The position numbers were made by a program, and so were the translations under genes. Positions 35,841-45,310 of a stretch of DNA of 64,000 nt are shown here, piece after piece (positions within the stretch are counted from its first letter, which is position 1; every line of letters starts with the position of its first letter). Location of the stretch: the NCBI RefSeq assembly GCF_007671685.1, contig NZ_VCNL01000003.1, positions 284,131-348,130 of the forward strand, in the 5' to 3' direction. The stretch is from Halorubrum salsamenti (GTDB taxonomy: Archaea > Halobacteriota > Halobacteria > Halobacteriales > Haloferacaceae). The notes below the pieces were generated by a model that worked only from the letters and a program-made list of their open reading frames with translations, was not told the origin of the DNA and searched no databases.

Positions 35841-37412
35841 ATGGCAACGGTGTATGCGGTCGCGTCGGCGAAAGGTGGGGTCGGGAAGACCACCACGACC
35901 GCCGCGGTGGCGACGCTCCTGGCCGACTCGGGCGCCGACGTCGTCGCGATCGACGCCGACCTCGGCATGGCGAACCTCGCGGCGGCCGTGGGTGTGCCCC
36001 CCGGCGGGATCACCCTCCACGACGTGTTGGCGGGCGCGGCCGAGCCCCACGACGCGGTCCACGAGGGGCCGGCCGGCCTCCGCGTCGTTCCGGGTGCGGC
36101 GGATCTCGACGCGTACGCGGCGGCCGACCCCTCCGAGCTTCGGGGGGTCGTCGACGCCTTCGACGACGCCGACTACGTGTTCGTCGACGCCGGCGCGGGG
36201 CTCTCGCACGACTCCACGCTCCCGCTCGGGCTCGCCGACGAGACGCTGCTCGTCTCCACGGCGGAGCAGAGCGCCCTCGGCGACACCGAGAAGACGCGCC
36301 AGGTGACCGAGCGGATCGGCGGCTCCGTCGCGGGCGCCGCGATCACCCGCCTCGACCCCGCGACCGCCGCGAGCGACGACCCGATCGACGCGGTCGAGCA
36401 AACGCTCGACGCCCCCGTGATCGGACGGATCCCCGAGGACGACGCGGTGTTGCGCGCGGTGGAGTCGTCCAAGCCGCTCTCGGTCTTCGCCTCGGACGCC
36501 CCGGCGACCCGCGCGTACCGGGACCTGACACGGGCGCTGACCGGCGCGTCGATCGACGGTCCCGGGCTCGCCGCCGGCGACGCGACAGTTGACGACGAGA
36601 CGGCGGACGGCGACACCGAACCCGACGAGACGGTGCCCGGCGACGCGGGGGCCGACGAAGAGACGGCCGCGGGCGAGGATGACGACCCGACGGAGACCGA
36701 CACCGAAGGGCCAGACGAGGGGGCCGAACCGGACGACGCGGGTGAGACCGGCGGTTCCGAAGTGACGGACGTTGCGCTGGACGAGGAGGATATCATCGTC
36801 GCCGACTCCGAGCGGGCCGGTCTCGGCGATCCGGGCGACGAGGAGGATATCATCGTCGCCGCGGAATCACCCGTCGAGGACATCGAAGACGCGGAGGACG
36901 TCGAAGACGCGGAGGACACCGAGGACGGCGCGGCAGACGCGACGGGGGCGACGGACGCGGCCTCCGAGAGCGCCGACGACGTCGCGAGCGGTCCGGCGGC
37001 GGCCGAGGTCGACGCCGTCGACGGCGAGACGGAGACCGTGGGCGAGGGGCACGTCGACGGGGACGACCTCGAAGAGATGATCGAAGAGGACCTCGAACCG
37101 GAGACGTTCGACGACGGGGACGACGAGACTCCTGAGTCGACCGCGGACGGTCAGTCGACGAGCGACGAGCCGGCAGACGTCGGGGTCGGCGGCGACGGCC
37201 CCGGATCAGACGAAGAACCGGACCCCGCGCCGGGAGCGGAACCGAGCGAGGAGACAGAACCCGATCCGGACGACGAGCTCGCCGGCAGCGTTCCGTTCCG
37301 GGACGACGACACCGGGACGATGAGCACCTCCCTCTCCGAAGAGGCGAAAGGCGACGACGAGGACGATAGCGATGAGAGCGGCGGCTTCTTCAGTCGACTG
37401 CTCGGTCGGTAG
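35841..37412 (+). CDS. MinD/ParA-family ATPase with long acidic C-terminal tail (MinD4-like)
   Basis: 523 residues. Residues 1-255 are a MinD ATPase: deviant Walker A KGGVGKT at 11-17, DADLGMANLAAAVG and VFVDAGAGLSHD. From about 260 it is an acidic disordered tail with an octapeptide DEEDIIVA that occurs twice, from two identical 24-bp DNA stretches (36780-36803 and 36837-36860). It ends GGFFSRLLGR, an amphipathic tip like a membrane-targeting sequence. In Haloferax, MinD4 has such a tail and affects polar assembly of archaella and chemosensory arrays; the ATP-synthase neighbourhood also suggests MinD4. Assignment is inferred, not proven. Confidence 0.8.
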   Translation: MATVYAVASAKGGVGKTTTTAAVATLLADSGADVVAIDADLGMANLAAAVGVPPGGITLHDVLAGAAEPHDAVHEGPAGLRVVPGAADLDAYAAADPSELRGVVDAFDDADYVFVDAGAGLSHDSTLPLGLADETLLVSTAEQSALGDTEKTRQVTERIGGSVAGAAITRLDPATAASDDPIDAVEQTLDAPVIGRIPEDDAVLRAVESSKPLSVFASDAPATRAYRDLTRALTGASIDGPGLAAGDATVDDETADGDTEPDETVPGDAGADEETAAGEDDDPTETDTEGPDEGAEPDDAGETGGSEVTDVALDEEDIIVADSERAGLGDPGDEEDIIVAAESPVEDIEDAEDVEDAEDTEDGAADATGATDAASESADDVASGPAAAEVDAVDGETETVGEGHVDGDDLEEMIEEDLEPETFDDGDDETPESTADGQSTSDEPADVGVGGDGPGSDEEPDPAPGAEPSEETEPDPDDELAGSVPFRDDDTGTMSTSLSEEAKGDDEDDSDESGGFFSRLLGR

Positions 37413-37472
37413 GACCGCGTCGCTCTCGGCGGTCAGGTAGACGGTTGATACGGACGGTGAGTCGAGGGCCGA

Positions 37473-38444
37473 TCAGGCTTCGGACGGCGCCTTCGCCCGG
37501 TCGCGGATGAGTTCGCGGATCTCCTCGGGGTCGGAGATGCCGGCGAGCTCCTCGCAGGAGACGAGGGCGGTGCCGTCGACCGACTCGCGCTCTTCGTCCT
37601 CCTCGGTGAAGTACACCGAGCGGGTCTGCGCCACCTCGCCGATCGAGGACATGATCCGGGCGCGCTTCTCGGCGGCCGGAGTGAACGTCGAGTGGCCGGT
37701 GAGCACCCGCGTCACGGCGCTCCCTTCGTCCTCGGAGACGGCCTTAAACGGCGCGCGGGCGGTCGGGTGAACCGTGAATCCCGCGTTCGTGAGCACGTGG
37801 AGGACGTGCTCGTCGTCGGGGTCGGTCTCGGGCGCCGAGGGAGTGGGGTCGGCGTCGCGGACCTCGTCGGCGCCCTCGAGCACGTTGACCGGACTGGAGA
37901 ACGGCTCGTTGAACAGCTCCTCCAGTTGGATCGCCACCTCGATGGAGGCGTTCATCCCGTCTTCGTACTTCGAGACGGTGCGCCGGGAGACGCCGAGTTC
38001 GGTGGCGAGGCGGCCGAGCGACCAGCCGCGCTCCTCGCGCTCGTCGGCCAGCAGGTCGCCGTCGAGGCTGACGTAGAGGCCGCCGGGCGCCGCGTAGATG
38101 AGCGGGGGCATCCCCTCGACGAACAGGTCGTACCCCGTGTCGGGGTTGATCACCGGGACGCCGTGCCGGAAGTAGACGACCCCCGGCTTCAGCTCCTCGT
38201 CGCGGGTCCGGACCCCGATCACCATCGGGGTCGCCTGCAGGTACTCGCCGAGCCGGCGCATCTCCGCGCCGGTCTCCGCGTCGAGCGCGTCGACGTTGCC
38301 GAGGATCTTCAGGAGGACGAGATCCTCGCCGCGCCGGGCCGCCACGTCGAAGCTCTTGGGCCGGACCGCACACCGGTCGCTGACGAGGAAGCCCGCGTCC
38401 TCCAGCATCGCGGTGACGTTCTCGATCAGCGCAGTCCGGGACAT
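37473..38444 (-). CDS. Archaeal HTH-type transcriptional regulator (COG1395-like)
   Basis: 323 residues from [19 protein letters not shown]. The N-terminal domain (1-115) is alpha-beta without DNA-binding residues; a central helix-turn-helix of the XRE/Cro type lies near 125-185 ([21 protein letters not shown]). The C-terminal part resembles the N-terminal one ([21 protein letters not shown]), suggesting duplication of a ligand domain. Matches the archaeal-wide MJ0568-type family. Target unknown. Divergent from tiaS with a TATA box on the minus strand at 38466-38475. Confidence 0.85.
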   Translation of the reverse strand: MSRTALIENVTAMLEDAGFLVSDRCAVRPKSFDVAARRGEDLVLLKILGNVDALDAETGAEMRRLGEYLQATPMVIGVRTRDEELKPGVVYFRHGVPVINPDTGYDLFVEGMPPLIYAAPGGLYVSLDGDLLADEREERGWSLGRLATELGVSRRTVSKYEDGMNASIEVAIQLEELFNEPFSSPVNVLEGADEVRDADPTPSAPETDPDDEHVLHVLTNAGFTVHPTARAPFKAVSEDEGSAVTRVLTGHSTFTPAAEKRARIMSSIGEVAQTRSVYFTEEDEERESVDGTALVSCEELAGISDPEEIRELIRDRAKAPSEA

Positions 38445-38465
38445 AATCGAGATTAGCGGCTCGCC

Positions 38466-38475
38466 GTATATATGC
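38466..38475 (-). promoter_or_regulatory. Promoter of the HTH regulator
   Basis: Minus strand gcatatatac, centred about 26 bp before the ATG at 38444. Confidence 0.6.
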
Positions 38476-38631
38476 GTTGTGTCAGTCGCACGCGCTCGAA
38501 ATCGCCGCCCGCCTGCGATTTCGCCGATCGGGACGGCGATGCAGTTATATACTCGTTCGTCGGCTCCGACCCGCTCTGTCCGCTTCATCCCGCCCCGAAA
38601 CCGGTTTGTCCGGGAACGCGAAAGGGCGCGT

Positions 38632-40080
38632 ATGCCCATCGTCGCCGTCGACGACACCGACTCTCGCGAGCGCGGGATGTGCACGACGTACGTCGGCGCG
38701 CGGCTCGCCGAGCGGCTCGAATCGGCCGGCGGGCGGGTCCGCCGCCGGCTCCTCGTCCGGCTGAACCCCGCCGTGAAACACAAGACGCGAGGGAACGCCG
38801 CGGTCGCGCTCCACGTCTCCGCTATCGACGCCGAAGCGGCCTTCGACCTCGCCGCGGCGACCGTCCGGGAGTTCGCGGCGGCCGACGACCCCCGGACCTC
38901 GCCCGGCGTCGTCGTCGCCGACGTCGACGTGGCCGATATCGACGTGGCCGACCCCGCCGACGCCGGCGACTCCCTCGGAGCGAGCGCGATCGGCCCGTCA
39001 CCCCCGAGCGCGGCGACGATTCCCCCCGACGTGACCGAGTTCGCCCGCCGCGCGCTCCGACACCGCCTCTCGCTCGACGAGGCCCTCGAACTCGCCGACG
39101 AACACGGCTTCCGGCACGCGGCGTTCGGGTCCGGCGGGGAGACCGAGGCGGACGCCGTCGCCGGCCGCGGCCGGATCGGCGCGCTCGCGGCGGTCGGCGC
39201 CCCCGCCGCGTTCGACGACTGGACCGTCGAGCGCATCTCCTACCGCGAGCTGGACCGCTGCGGCACGCCCCGCGACGTCGACGTCGAGAGCGTCTTCGCG
39301 GCCGCCGATCGGGGGTACCCGACCGTCTGGGACACCGTCGACCGCGGAACGGGCGAGGCGGTCTGCGTGCCGAACGCCCCCGGCCCGATCCTCCACGGGA
39401 TCCGCGGCGACGACGCCGACGCGTGCCGCGAGGTCGCCGAGGGGATCGCCTCCGAGCCGGTCGAGCGCGCCGCGACGTTCGTCACGAACCAGGGCACCGA
39501 CGCGCACCTCGCGCCCGGGGCGATCGGCGACCTCCGCGACGGCGCGGGCTACCGCGTCGCCGGCGTCGTCGCGAGCGAGCCGGAGACGAGACGCGGGGGA
39601 CACGTCCACGTCGACGTGGCGTCCCCCGACGATGATCCCCTTCCCCACCTCCGGTGCGTCGCGTTCAAGCCGACCGGCCGGTTCCGCGACCGCGTGCGCG
39701 CACTCCGTCCCGGCGACCGGGTGACGGTGTGCGGCGAGCACGAGGTCCGGGCGGTCGAGGGCGACGCCGACCGCGACGGATCGGACGGCGATCTGCCGAC
39801 GGCGACCCTGAAACTGGAGAAGTTCGCCGTGCGCGACCTCGTCGAGACGGAGCCCGCCGTGCCGATCTGCCCCGACTGCGGGCGGTCGATGTCCTCGGCG
39901 GGGCGGAATCAGGGGTACCGCTGCCGCGACTGCGGCACCGACGCGCCCGGGAAGGTCGAGGAGCCGGTCGAGAGGGGGCTGGACGTCGGCTGGTACGAGG
40001 TCCCGCCGAGGGCCCGGCGACACGTGGCGAAGCCGCTGGTCCGCGGCGGGTTCGACGCGGCGATCCACCCGGAGCGGTGA
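38632..40080 (+). CDS. tiaS: tRNA(Ile2) 2-agmatinylcytidine synthetase
   Basis: 482 residues from [20 protein letters not shown], the family hallmark N terminus with VDDTDS. It contains the kinase-like domain, a [20 protein letters not shown] segment, an OB-like region, and a C-terminal zinc ribbon CPDCGRSM ... CRDCGTD. TiaS attaches agmatine to C34 of tRNA-Ile(CAU) using ATP so that it reads AUA. The long frame to 38296 is unneeded. It contains a short internal repeat [16 protein letters not shown]. Monocistronic. Confidence 0.93.
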   Translation: MPIVAVDDTDSRERGMCTTYVGARLAERLESAGGRVRRRLLVRLNPAVKHKTRGNAAVALHVSAIDAEAAFDLAAATVREFAAADDPRTSPGVVVADVDVADIDVADPADAGDSLGASAIGPSPPSAATIPPDVTEFARRALRHRLSLDEALELADEHGFRHAAFGSGGETEADAVAGRGRIGALAAVGAPAAFDDWTVERISYRELDRCGTPRDVDVESVFAAADRGYPTVWDTVDRGTGEAVCVPNAPGPILHGIRGDDADACREVAEGIASEPVERAATFVTNQGTDAHLAPGAIGDLRDGAGYRVAGVVASEPETRRGGHVHVDVASPDDDPLPHLRCVAFKPTGRFRDRVRALRPGDRVTVCGEHEVRAVEGDADRDGSDGDLPTATLKLEKFAVRDLVETEPAVPICPDCGRSMSSAGRNQGYRCRDCGTDAPGKVEEPVERGLDVGWYEVPPRARRHVAKPLVRGGFDAAIHPER

Positions 40081-40124
40081 GTCGGTGACGGCCGGATCGG
40101 CTTAGCGAACAGGGAGAGGCCCCG

Positions 40125-41462
40125 CTACTCGCTCGCGACCAGCTTGTAGCACATCCCGGCCTCGTCGGAGTTCTCCGGGGCGCGCTCCGCGTAGTAGATC
40201 CCGTCGTCGGTGACGGTGGGCGCGCTGGTCACGTCGCCGCGACCCTGAGCGGCCCAGGTGACCGAGCCGTCGTCGCGGTCGAGCGCGTACAGCTTCGCGT
40301 CGTACGAGCCGACGAGCACGTGGTCGTTCGTGGCGACCGCGCTCCCGGTGATCCAGCCGCCCGTCGCGGTCGACCACAGCTTCTCGCCGCTTTGGAGGTC
40401 GATCGCGTAGGCGTTTGTGTCGTGGCTCCCGACGTACACCTCGCCGTCGTGGACCGCAGGCGCGCACATGACGCCGCCCGTGTCAGCCGGGCTGGGGTCG
40501 TCCTTCGACGTCTCGCCGCCGTCGGTCTCGAACTCCCACAGCATGGAGCCGTCCTCGATGTCGAGCCCCGTGACGGTCCCCGCCCACGAGGGGACGACCG
40601 CGATCCCCTCGCTGATCGCGAGGGGGACCTTCACCTCCCCGCCGGTGTCGTAGGCCCACTCGCGCTCCAGCTCCGGGAACGACCAGGCGTAGCAGTGGCC
40701 GTCGTTGGAGCCGAAGATGAGGCGGCCGTGCTCGCGGTCGATCGCGACCGTCGAGTGCGGATGGTCCGTGGGGCGTCTGTCGCGCCACTCCACCTCGCCG
40801 GTCTCCGCGTCCATCTTGACGACGCTCCCGTCCGGGGGCGCGTGCTCGACCGCGACGTAGAGCTTCCCGTCGAGGTAGGTCGGGCTGGCGGCGGCCGAAC
40901 CGCCGACCGTGTTCTGCCACAGGATCTCGCCGTCGTCGAGCGCCAGCGCCGAGACCACGCCGTCGTAGGTGCCGACGTACAGGCTCCCGTCCGCGATCGC
41001 CGGGGTCCCGTGGCTCCCGCGGTCGTCGTCGCTGATCGAGGTCGCCCAGTTCACCGACCCGTCCGGCGCGATCGACTGCACCCGGCCCGTGTCGTCGGCG
41101 AGGACGATCGCCCCGTTCGGGGCCGCTATCGGGCTCCCCTTCGAGGCCGAGTGGTCGCCGCGGTTCGCCGGCACCTCCCACGCGGTCTCGGCGGTCTCGG
41201 GTATCGTCGCGTCGATGTACCCGGTGTTCCGGAGCCCCTGCCGGAACTGCGTCTTCACGCCGTCGTCGGGCGCTTCGGTCGGACGGTCGCTCCCGTCTGA
41301 GCTCCCGCCGTCGCTCCCGTCTCCGGAGCCCCCGTTCTCGGGCGTGTCGTCTCCGGCCGGCCCGCCGGAGTCGAGGGCGGAGCATCCGGCCAGTCCCGCG
41401 GCGCCCGCGGTGCTCGCGGCACCGAGGGCCCGCAGCCAGTCGCGACGCGTTCGTTCGGTCAT
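40125..41462 (-). CDS. Tat-exported PQQ-like beta-propeller lipoprotein
   Basis: 445 residues from MTERTRRDWLRALGAAST. A twin-arginine lipobox signal (RRDWLRALGAASTAGAAGLAGC) is followed by a Gly/Ser/Asp linker. From residue 80 come PQQ_2/BamB-type blades with DGEILWQNTVGGSA, DGSMLWEFET, SGEKLWSTATGGW and DGSVTWAAQG at regular spacing. Probably a cell-surface scaffold; the C-terminal blade ends CYKLVASE. Binding partner unknown. Its start overlaps nothing; the next gene starts 78 bp away. Confidence 0.85.
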   Translation of the reverse strand: MTERTRRDWLRALGAASTAGAAGLAGCSALDSGGPAGDDTPENGGSGDGSDGGSSDGSDRPTEAPDDGVKTQFRQGLRNTGYIDATIPETAETAWEVPANRGDHSASKGSPIAAPNGAIVLADDTGRVQSIAPDGSVNWATSISDDDRGSHGTPAIADGSLYVGTYDGVVSALALDDGEILWQNTVGGSAAASPTYLDGKLYVAVEHAPPDGSVVKMDAETGEVEWRDRRPTDHPHSTVAIDREHGRLIFGSNDGHCYAWSFPELEREWAYDTGGEVKVPLAISEGIAVVPSWAGTVTGLDIEDGSMLWEFETDGGETSKDDPSPADTGGVMCAPAVHDGEVYVGSHDTNAYAIDLQSGEKLWSTATGGWITGSAVATNDHVLVGSYDAKLYALDRDDGSVTWAAQGRGDVTSAPTVTDDGIYYAERAPENSDEAGMCYKLVASE

Positions 41463-41539
41463 GGTGGCCCCCTTCCCGCAGCGAGAATAAAAAGCCCCGC
41501 TCCTCGGCGTACGCTCGCGAGGCGGTCCGGCGGCGGCGA

Positions 41540-41770
41540 TCAGTCGTCGATGTCGCGCTCCTCGCGCCACGTCGCCGCGCGGTCGAGCGCGGCCTCGCGG
41601 TCGTCGAACCGCTCGCGCTCGTAGGCCGACTCGTCGTCGGCCTGCTCCATCACGTCGAGGCGGGCGACGAACCCGCCGTCGCCGCGCTCGCGGATCCGGA
41701 CCGTCGCGTAGCCGTCGGAGCGCTCCCACTCGGTGATCACGTCGTCCTCGCGTCCCAGTGACCAGGGCAT
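41540..41770 (-). CDS. Small haloarchaeal protein (DUF7543-like), 76 residues
   Basis: MPWSLGREDDVITEWERSDG ... AATWREERDIDD. Acidic, with a predicted alpha-beta fold and repeated charged pairs (WERSDGYATVRIRERGDGGF). No metal site or signal. The family name is from memory; function unknown. Confidence 0.65.
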   Translation of the reverse strand: MPWSLGREDDVITEWERSDGYATVRIRERGDGGFVARLDVMEQADDESAYERERFDDREAALDRAATWREERDIDD

Positions 41771-41840
41771 ACCGGAGAGCGCGCGCGGCGCGGCTAAAGC
41801 GGCGCGGTTCGCGGTCGGCGACGGGGGAGAGCCGTTCCGA

Positions 41841-41984
41841 TCAGTCCCCGCCGCTCACCGGCGCCGTCGCGTGCGAACAGACCGGACAGACCGCGTAGCC
41901 GAGGGCGTCGTACGGCACCGACGCCGAGGGGGCGGTCACGCCGCACTCGGGGCAGTCGAACGTCGACCCCTTCTGAATGCTCAT
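41841..41984 (-). CDS. 47-residue zinc-ribbon protein
   Basis: Start MSIQKGSTFDCPECG fits a TATA-like gcataacgatat 27 bp upstream (42007-42018); an upstream ATG at 41993 is possible. Two knuckles, CPECG and CPVCSHA, form a four-Cys zinc site. Small single-ribbon proteins are common in haloarchaea; role unknown. Divergent from the M24 peptidase gene. Confidence 0.7.
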   Translation of the reverse strand: MSIQKGSTFDCPECGVTAPSASVPYDALGYAVCPVCSHATAPVSGGD

Positions 41985-42048
41985 ACGCGCCATGCGAACG
42001 CTCCGCATATCGTTATGCGCCGCTTGCGGCCCGCTCAACGCATCCCTA

Positions 42049-42056
42049 CTTATAAG
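42049..42056 (+). promoter_or_regulatory. Promoter of the M24 peptidase gene
   Basis: cttataag is centred 27 bp before the GTG at 42080, the right spacing for a leaderless GTG start. It belongs to the 13-bp TTATAAGCGATCG motif. Confidence 0.65.
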
Positions 42057-42079
42057 CGATCGGCGGTCCGAGCCCGACC

Positions 42080-43216
42080 GTGACCGAAGGCGTCCACGCG
42101 GAACGGCGCGAGCGCGCGGCGGCGCGGCTCCGGGAGACCGGCGCCGACGGGCTCGTCTGTTTCCCCGGTCGGAACCTCCAGTACCTCACCGGCTTCGCCG
42201 AGGAGCCGGGCGAGCGACACCTCCTGCTCGTCGTGCCGGCGGGCGACCGTCCCACGGGCGGGGCCACCGCCGCCGAACCGACCCTCCTCGTGCCGTCCCT
42301 CTACGAGACCCAGGTCAGGGAGGAGACCACGGTCGACGCGGTGCGGACGTGGGCCGACGGCGACGACCCGACCGCGGCCGTCCGGGACCTCCTCGGCGAC
42401 CTCGGGCTCCGCGGGGGGCGGCTCCTCGTCGACGACACGATGTGGGCGACGTTCACGCAGGACCTCCGGGCCGCCGCGCCCGACGCGGAGTGGGGGCTCG
42501 CGAGCGAGGCGCTCGCCGACCTCCGCGTCCGGAAGGACGAGGCCGAGCTGGACGCGATGCGCGCGGCCGCGGCGGCCGCCGACGAGACGGTCCGGGACCT
42601 CCGTGACCTCGGCGCCGACGCGGTCGGGACGACCGAACGCGACCTCGCCGACTGGATCGCCGACCGGCTGGCCGCCCACGGCGGAGAGGGCGTCTCCTTC
42701 GAGACGATCGTCGGGTCGGGCCCGAACGGGGCGAAGCCCCACCACGGGCACGGCGACCGCGAGGTCCGGGCGGGCGAGCCGGTCGTGCTCGACTTCGGCA
42801 CCCGGGTCGACGGCTATCCCTCGGACCAGACGCGGACGCTCGTCTTCGACGGCGAGCCGCCGGCCGAGTACGAGCGCGTCCACGAGACGGTCCGGGCGGC
42901 GCAGACGGCCGCGGTCGAGGCGGTCGGACCCGGCGTCGCCGCCGAGGCGGTCGACCGGGCCGCCCGCGAGGTCGTCGAGGACGCCGGGTACGGCGAGGCG
43001 TTCGTCCACCGCACCGGTCACGGGGTCGGGCTCGACGTCCACGAGGAGCCGTATATCGTGGCCGGCAACGACCGGGCGCTGGAGCCGGGGATGGCCTTCT
43101 CGGTGGAGCCGGGGATCTACCTCGACGGGCGGTTCGGCTGTCGGATCGAGGACCTCGTCGTCGTCACCGAAGACGGGTGCCAGCGGCTGAACGACACCGA
43201 CCGCGGCTGGCGATGA
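42080..43216 (+). CDS. M24-family Xaa-Pro dipeptidase-like peptidase
   Basis: 378 residues starting with GTG, supported by the TATA box. N-terminal creatinase-like domain, then the pita-bread domain with metal ligands in VDGYPSDQTRT (two Asp), HRTGHGVGLDVHE (His), VEPGIYLDG (Glu) and RIEDLVVVTED (Glu). A dinuclear metal peptidase that removes an amino acid ahead of proline, or a related family member. The following ATG overlaps its stop but starts no convincing gene. Confidence 0.87.
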   Translation: MTEGVHAERRERAAARLRETGADGLVCFPGRNLQYLTGFAEEPGERHLLLVVPAGDRPTGGATAAEPTLLVPSLYETQVREETTVDAVRTWADGDDPTAAVRDLLGDLGLRGGRLLVDDTMWATFTQDLRAAAPDAEWGLASEALADLRVRKDEAELDAMRAAAAAADETVRDLRDLGADAVGTTERDLADWIADRLAAHGGEGVSFETIVGSGPNGAKPHHGHGDREVRAGEPVVLDFGTRVDGYPSDQTRTLVFDGEPPAEYERVHETVRAAQTAAVEAVGPGVAAEAVDRAAREVVEDAGYGEAFVHRTGHGVGLDVHEEPYIVAGNDRALEPGMAFSVEPGIYLDGRFGCRIEDLVVVTEDGCQRLNDTDRGWR

Positions 43217-43459
43217 AGACGAACCTCCTCGAAAAATCGACGCGGGAACCCCACGCGCCGGTCCGGCACGCGGTCGCGGGAGTCGTGTGCGCGATCCCAA
43301 CCCGAGATTTGCTGTCGGAGCGTATAGTCGTAACACCGGATTATTTCGGGTGCACCGGTCGCTTCGCACGAGGCGCCCCCCGTGGGACGGCACCGGTTCG
43401 GCCCGACGCCACCGATTCGCATCGAAACCATTAGTGTCGCCGGTGCGAAAGCGCGGGGC
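43217..43459. other. 243-bp gap upstream of the DUF5789-like gene
   Basis: No credible gene. It contains a cgtatagtcg stretch near 43,321 and a cattagtg box near 43,430 that could serve the next gene. A 73-codon frame starting at 43213 has unlike codon bias and was rejected. Confidence 0.5.
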
Positions 43460-43756
43460 ATGAGCGACAACGACGAGGCCGAGGCGGAGGAGGCGGAGGA
43501 GCCGGCCGTCGAGCTGGGCGAGGGGCCGGACGTGGCGGGCGAGCCGATCGCCCGCGTCGCGTCCCGGCTCACGTGGCCCGCGAAGCGCAGCGACCTGCGC
43601 GCCCAGGAGGGCGACGCGACGATCCGCACCCCGGAGGGCCCCCGCGACCTCGACGACGTGCTCGCTGAGTCGGAGGTCCCGCTGTTCGAGAGCCGGAGCG
43701 AGTTCGTGACCGAGGTCGAGGAGGTCGTCGGACGCGGCCCGGTCGCGACCGAGTAA
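43460..43756 (+). CDS. DUF5789-like haloarchaeal protein
   Basis: 98 residues from MSDNDEAEAEEAEEPAVELG. Acidic N terminus followed by a compact domain: IARVASRLTWPAKRSDLRAQEG and TIRTPEGPRDLDDVLAESEV. The pattern fits DUF5789. Function unknown. Followed by a 21-bp tandem repeat and a structured gap. Confidence 0.75.
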   Translation: MSDNDEAEAEEAEEPAVELGEGPDVAGEPIARVASRLTWPAKRSDLRAQEGDATIRTPEGPRDLDDVLAESEVPLFESRSEFVTEVEEVVGRGPVATE

Positions 43757-44020
43757 CGGCCCGGTTCTCGCTCCCGTCGGTTCGGTTTCGTTCCTCTCTC
43801 CTCCGTTTCCGTTCCTCTCTCCTCCGTTCCCCTCGCTGCCGTCGCGAGCCCGTTGTCCGGACGACGCGGGCCGCGACCGCTACGACGTCCTCGGCGCCTG
43901 CACCCCGAGACGGCGACACCGCAAGGGGCGTTAGCGACTGAGTGAGGAGCGAAGCGAGTCGCGCGAGTCGTCGACGGCCGGGGCTTTGGAAGTGTCCGCC
44001 GTCGATCTGCTGGCAGCGGT
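43757..44020. other. 264-bp gap between facing genes with repeats
   Basis: No gene. It holds two 21-bp tandem units (43789-43830), pyrimidine-rich sequence, the phrase gagcgaagcgag near 43,953 and a TTATAAGCGATCG starting at 44021 on the antiporter stop codon. The gap faces both genes, so no promoter is needed. Confidence 0.55.
43789..43830. repeat. 21-bp tandem repeat, two copies
   Basis: Units 43789-43809 and 43810-43830 (cgttcctctctcctccgtt) differ only near the last two bases. Pyrimidine-rich; could act as a U/C-rich transcript end. Confidence 0.7.
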
Positions 44021-45262
44021 TTATAAGCGATCGGCCCCGCCATCGCCCGTGTCTCGATCCAGCCACGAGGTCGCGATCGACTCGAACGGCCCGGAGTACT
44101 GCATCAGCGTCGTCCCGAGGATCGCCATCACGAGCACGTAGCCGACCGCGAACGCGTTGATCGTCGCCGCGAGCGCCGGATCGAACGCGCCGGCCTCGCC
44201 CGCGGTCACCGCGATCGTCGCGATGATCAGCGAGAACTCCCCGCGGGTGGTCATCCCGAGCGCGACCCGCGTCGACCGACGGGCGTCCAGGTCGAACGCG
44301 CGCCCGGCGAGGAAGCCGGTGACGATCTTCGTCGGGGTCGTCACGACCACCGCGAGCGCGACCAGCGCCGCCACCCCGCCGAACAGCAGCGGGTCGGTGA
44401 CGAGCCCGATCCAGAAGAAGAACACCGCCGCGAACGTGTCGCGGACGGGTTCGAGCAGCGCCTCGATCTCGTGGGCGTACTCCGTCGAGGCGAACGCCAT
44501 CCCGACGAAGAAGGCCGCGACCGCCTCGCTGACGCCGAGCGCGAGCGCCCCGCCCGCGACTAACACCACGGCCGCGATCGAACGGAGCGCGACGAACTCC
44601 CGGTTGTCGGTCTCGACGAGCTTGGCGAACGCGGGCGTGCCGAACCAGACGAGGGCCAGGAGCCCGAGGATGAACCCGATCGCGATCGCGATGTCGACGG
44701 CGGCCGCGCCGGCGTCGCCGCCGCCGAGCGCGATCGCGGACGCGACCGCGAGATACACCGCGATGAACAGGTCCTCGTAGACGAGGGTTCCGAGCATCGG
44801 CTCCGCCTCGTCGTTGGCGATCCAGCCGAGGTCGATGAGCGACTTCGTGATCACCGCCGACGAGGAGATGTACACGATACCGGCGATCAGGAACGCCGGC
44901 AGGAACGCGCCGAAGACGAGCCAGCCGAGGACGAACCCGACTCCGAAGTTCGCCAGGTCGATCGTCCCCGCCGTTCCGATCTGGCGCCGCCGCGCGATCA
45001 GGCGGTCGATGTTGAACTCCAACCCGAGGAAAAACAGGAGGAAGACGATTCCGAGCTCCGCGCCGATCGCGATGAACTCCGACTCGGCGATGTACGCGGT
45101 CCCGAGCACCGGCAGCGCGACCCGGCCGAGCACGAACTCGCCGAGCGCCATCCCGATCACGATGTAGAAGGGGATCACCGACTGGCCGAGCCGGTCCGCG
45201 AGCGCGCCGACGCCCGCGATCGCCGCGAACATGATCCCCAGTTCGAGGAGGGCCTCAGCCAC
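44021..45262 (-). CDS. Cation:proton antiporter, CPA2 family
   Basis: 413 residues with about 12 hydrophobic helices: MAEALLELGIMFAAIAGVGAL at the N terminus, FLLFFLGLEFN, YISSSAVITKSLIDLGW, GMTTRGEFSLIIATIAVTAG. The paired negatively charged site in the helix near EDLFIAVYLAVAS is typical of KefB/KhtU-type transporters. It would exchange K+ or Na+ for H+ across the cell membrane. 48 bp downstream of a small regulatory gene, together a KhtT-KhtU-like pair. Ends Asp-Arg-Leu-stop. Confidence 0.88.
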   Translation of the reverse strand: MAEALLELGIMFAAIAGVGALADRLGQSVIPFYIVIGMALGEFVLGRVALPVLGTAYIAESEFIAIGAELGIVFLLFFLGLEFNIDRLIARRRQIGTAGTIDLANFGVGFVLGWLVFGAFLPAFLIAGIVYISSSAVITKSLIDLGWIANDEAEPMLGTLVYEDLFIAVYLAVASAIALGGGDAGAAAVDIAIAIGFILGLLALVWFGTPAFAKLVETDNREFVALRSIAAVVLVAGGALALGVSEAVAAFFVGMAFASTEYAHEIEALLEPVRDTFAAVFFFWIGLVTDPLLFGGVAALVALAVVVTTPTKIVTGFLAGRAFDLDARRSTRVALGMTTRGEFSLIIATIAVTAGEAGAFDPALAATINAFAVGYVLVMAILGTTLMQYSGPFESIATSWLDRDTGDGGADRL

Positions 45263-45310
45263 CGACGCTCACCTCGCCGCCGGTCGAGGAACTCACGCCA
45301 TGTCGGCCGC

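Noticed and set aside
43213-43434. A 73-codon frame starting at the ATG that overlaps the M24 peptidase stop
   Set aside because: Amino-acid content is basic and Pro/Arg-rich, unlike acidic haloarchaeal proteins, and codon third positions lack the usual GC bias; better read as the gap upstream of the DUF5789-like gene.
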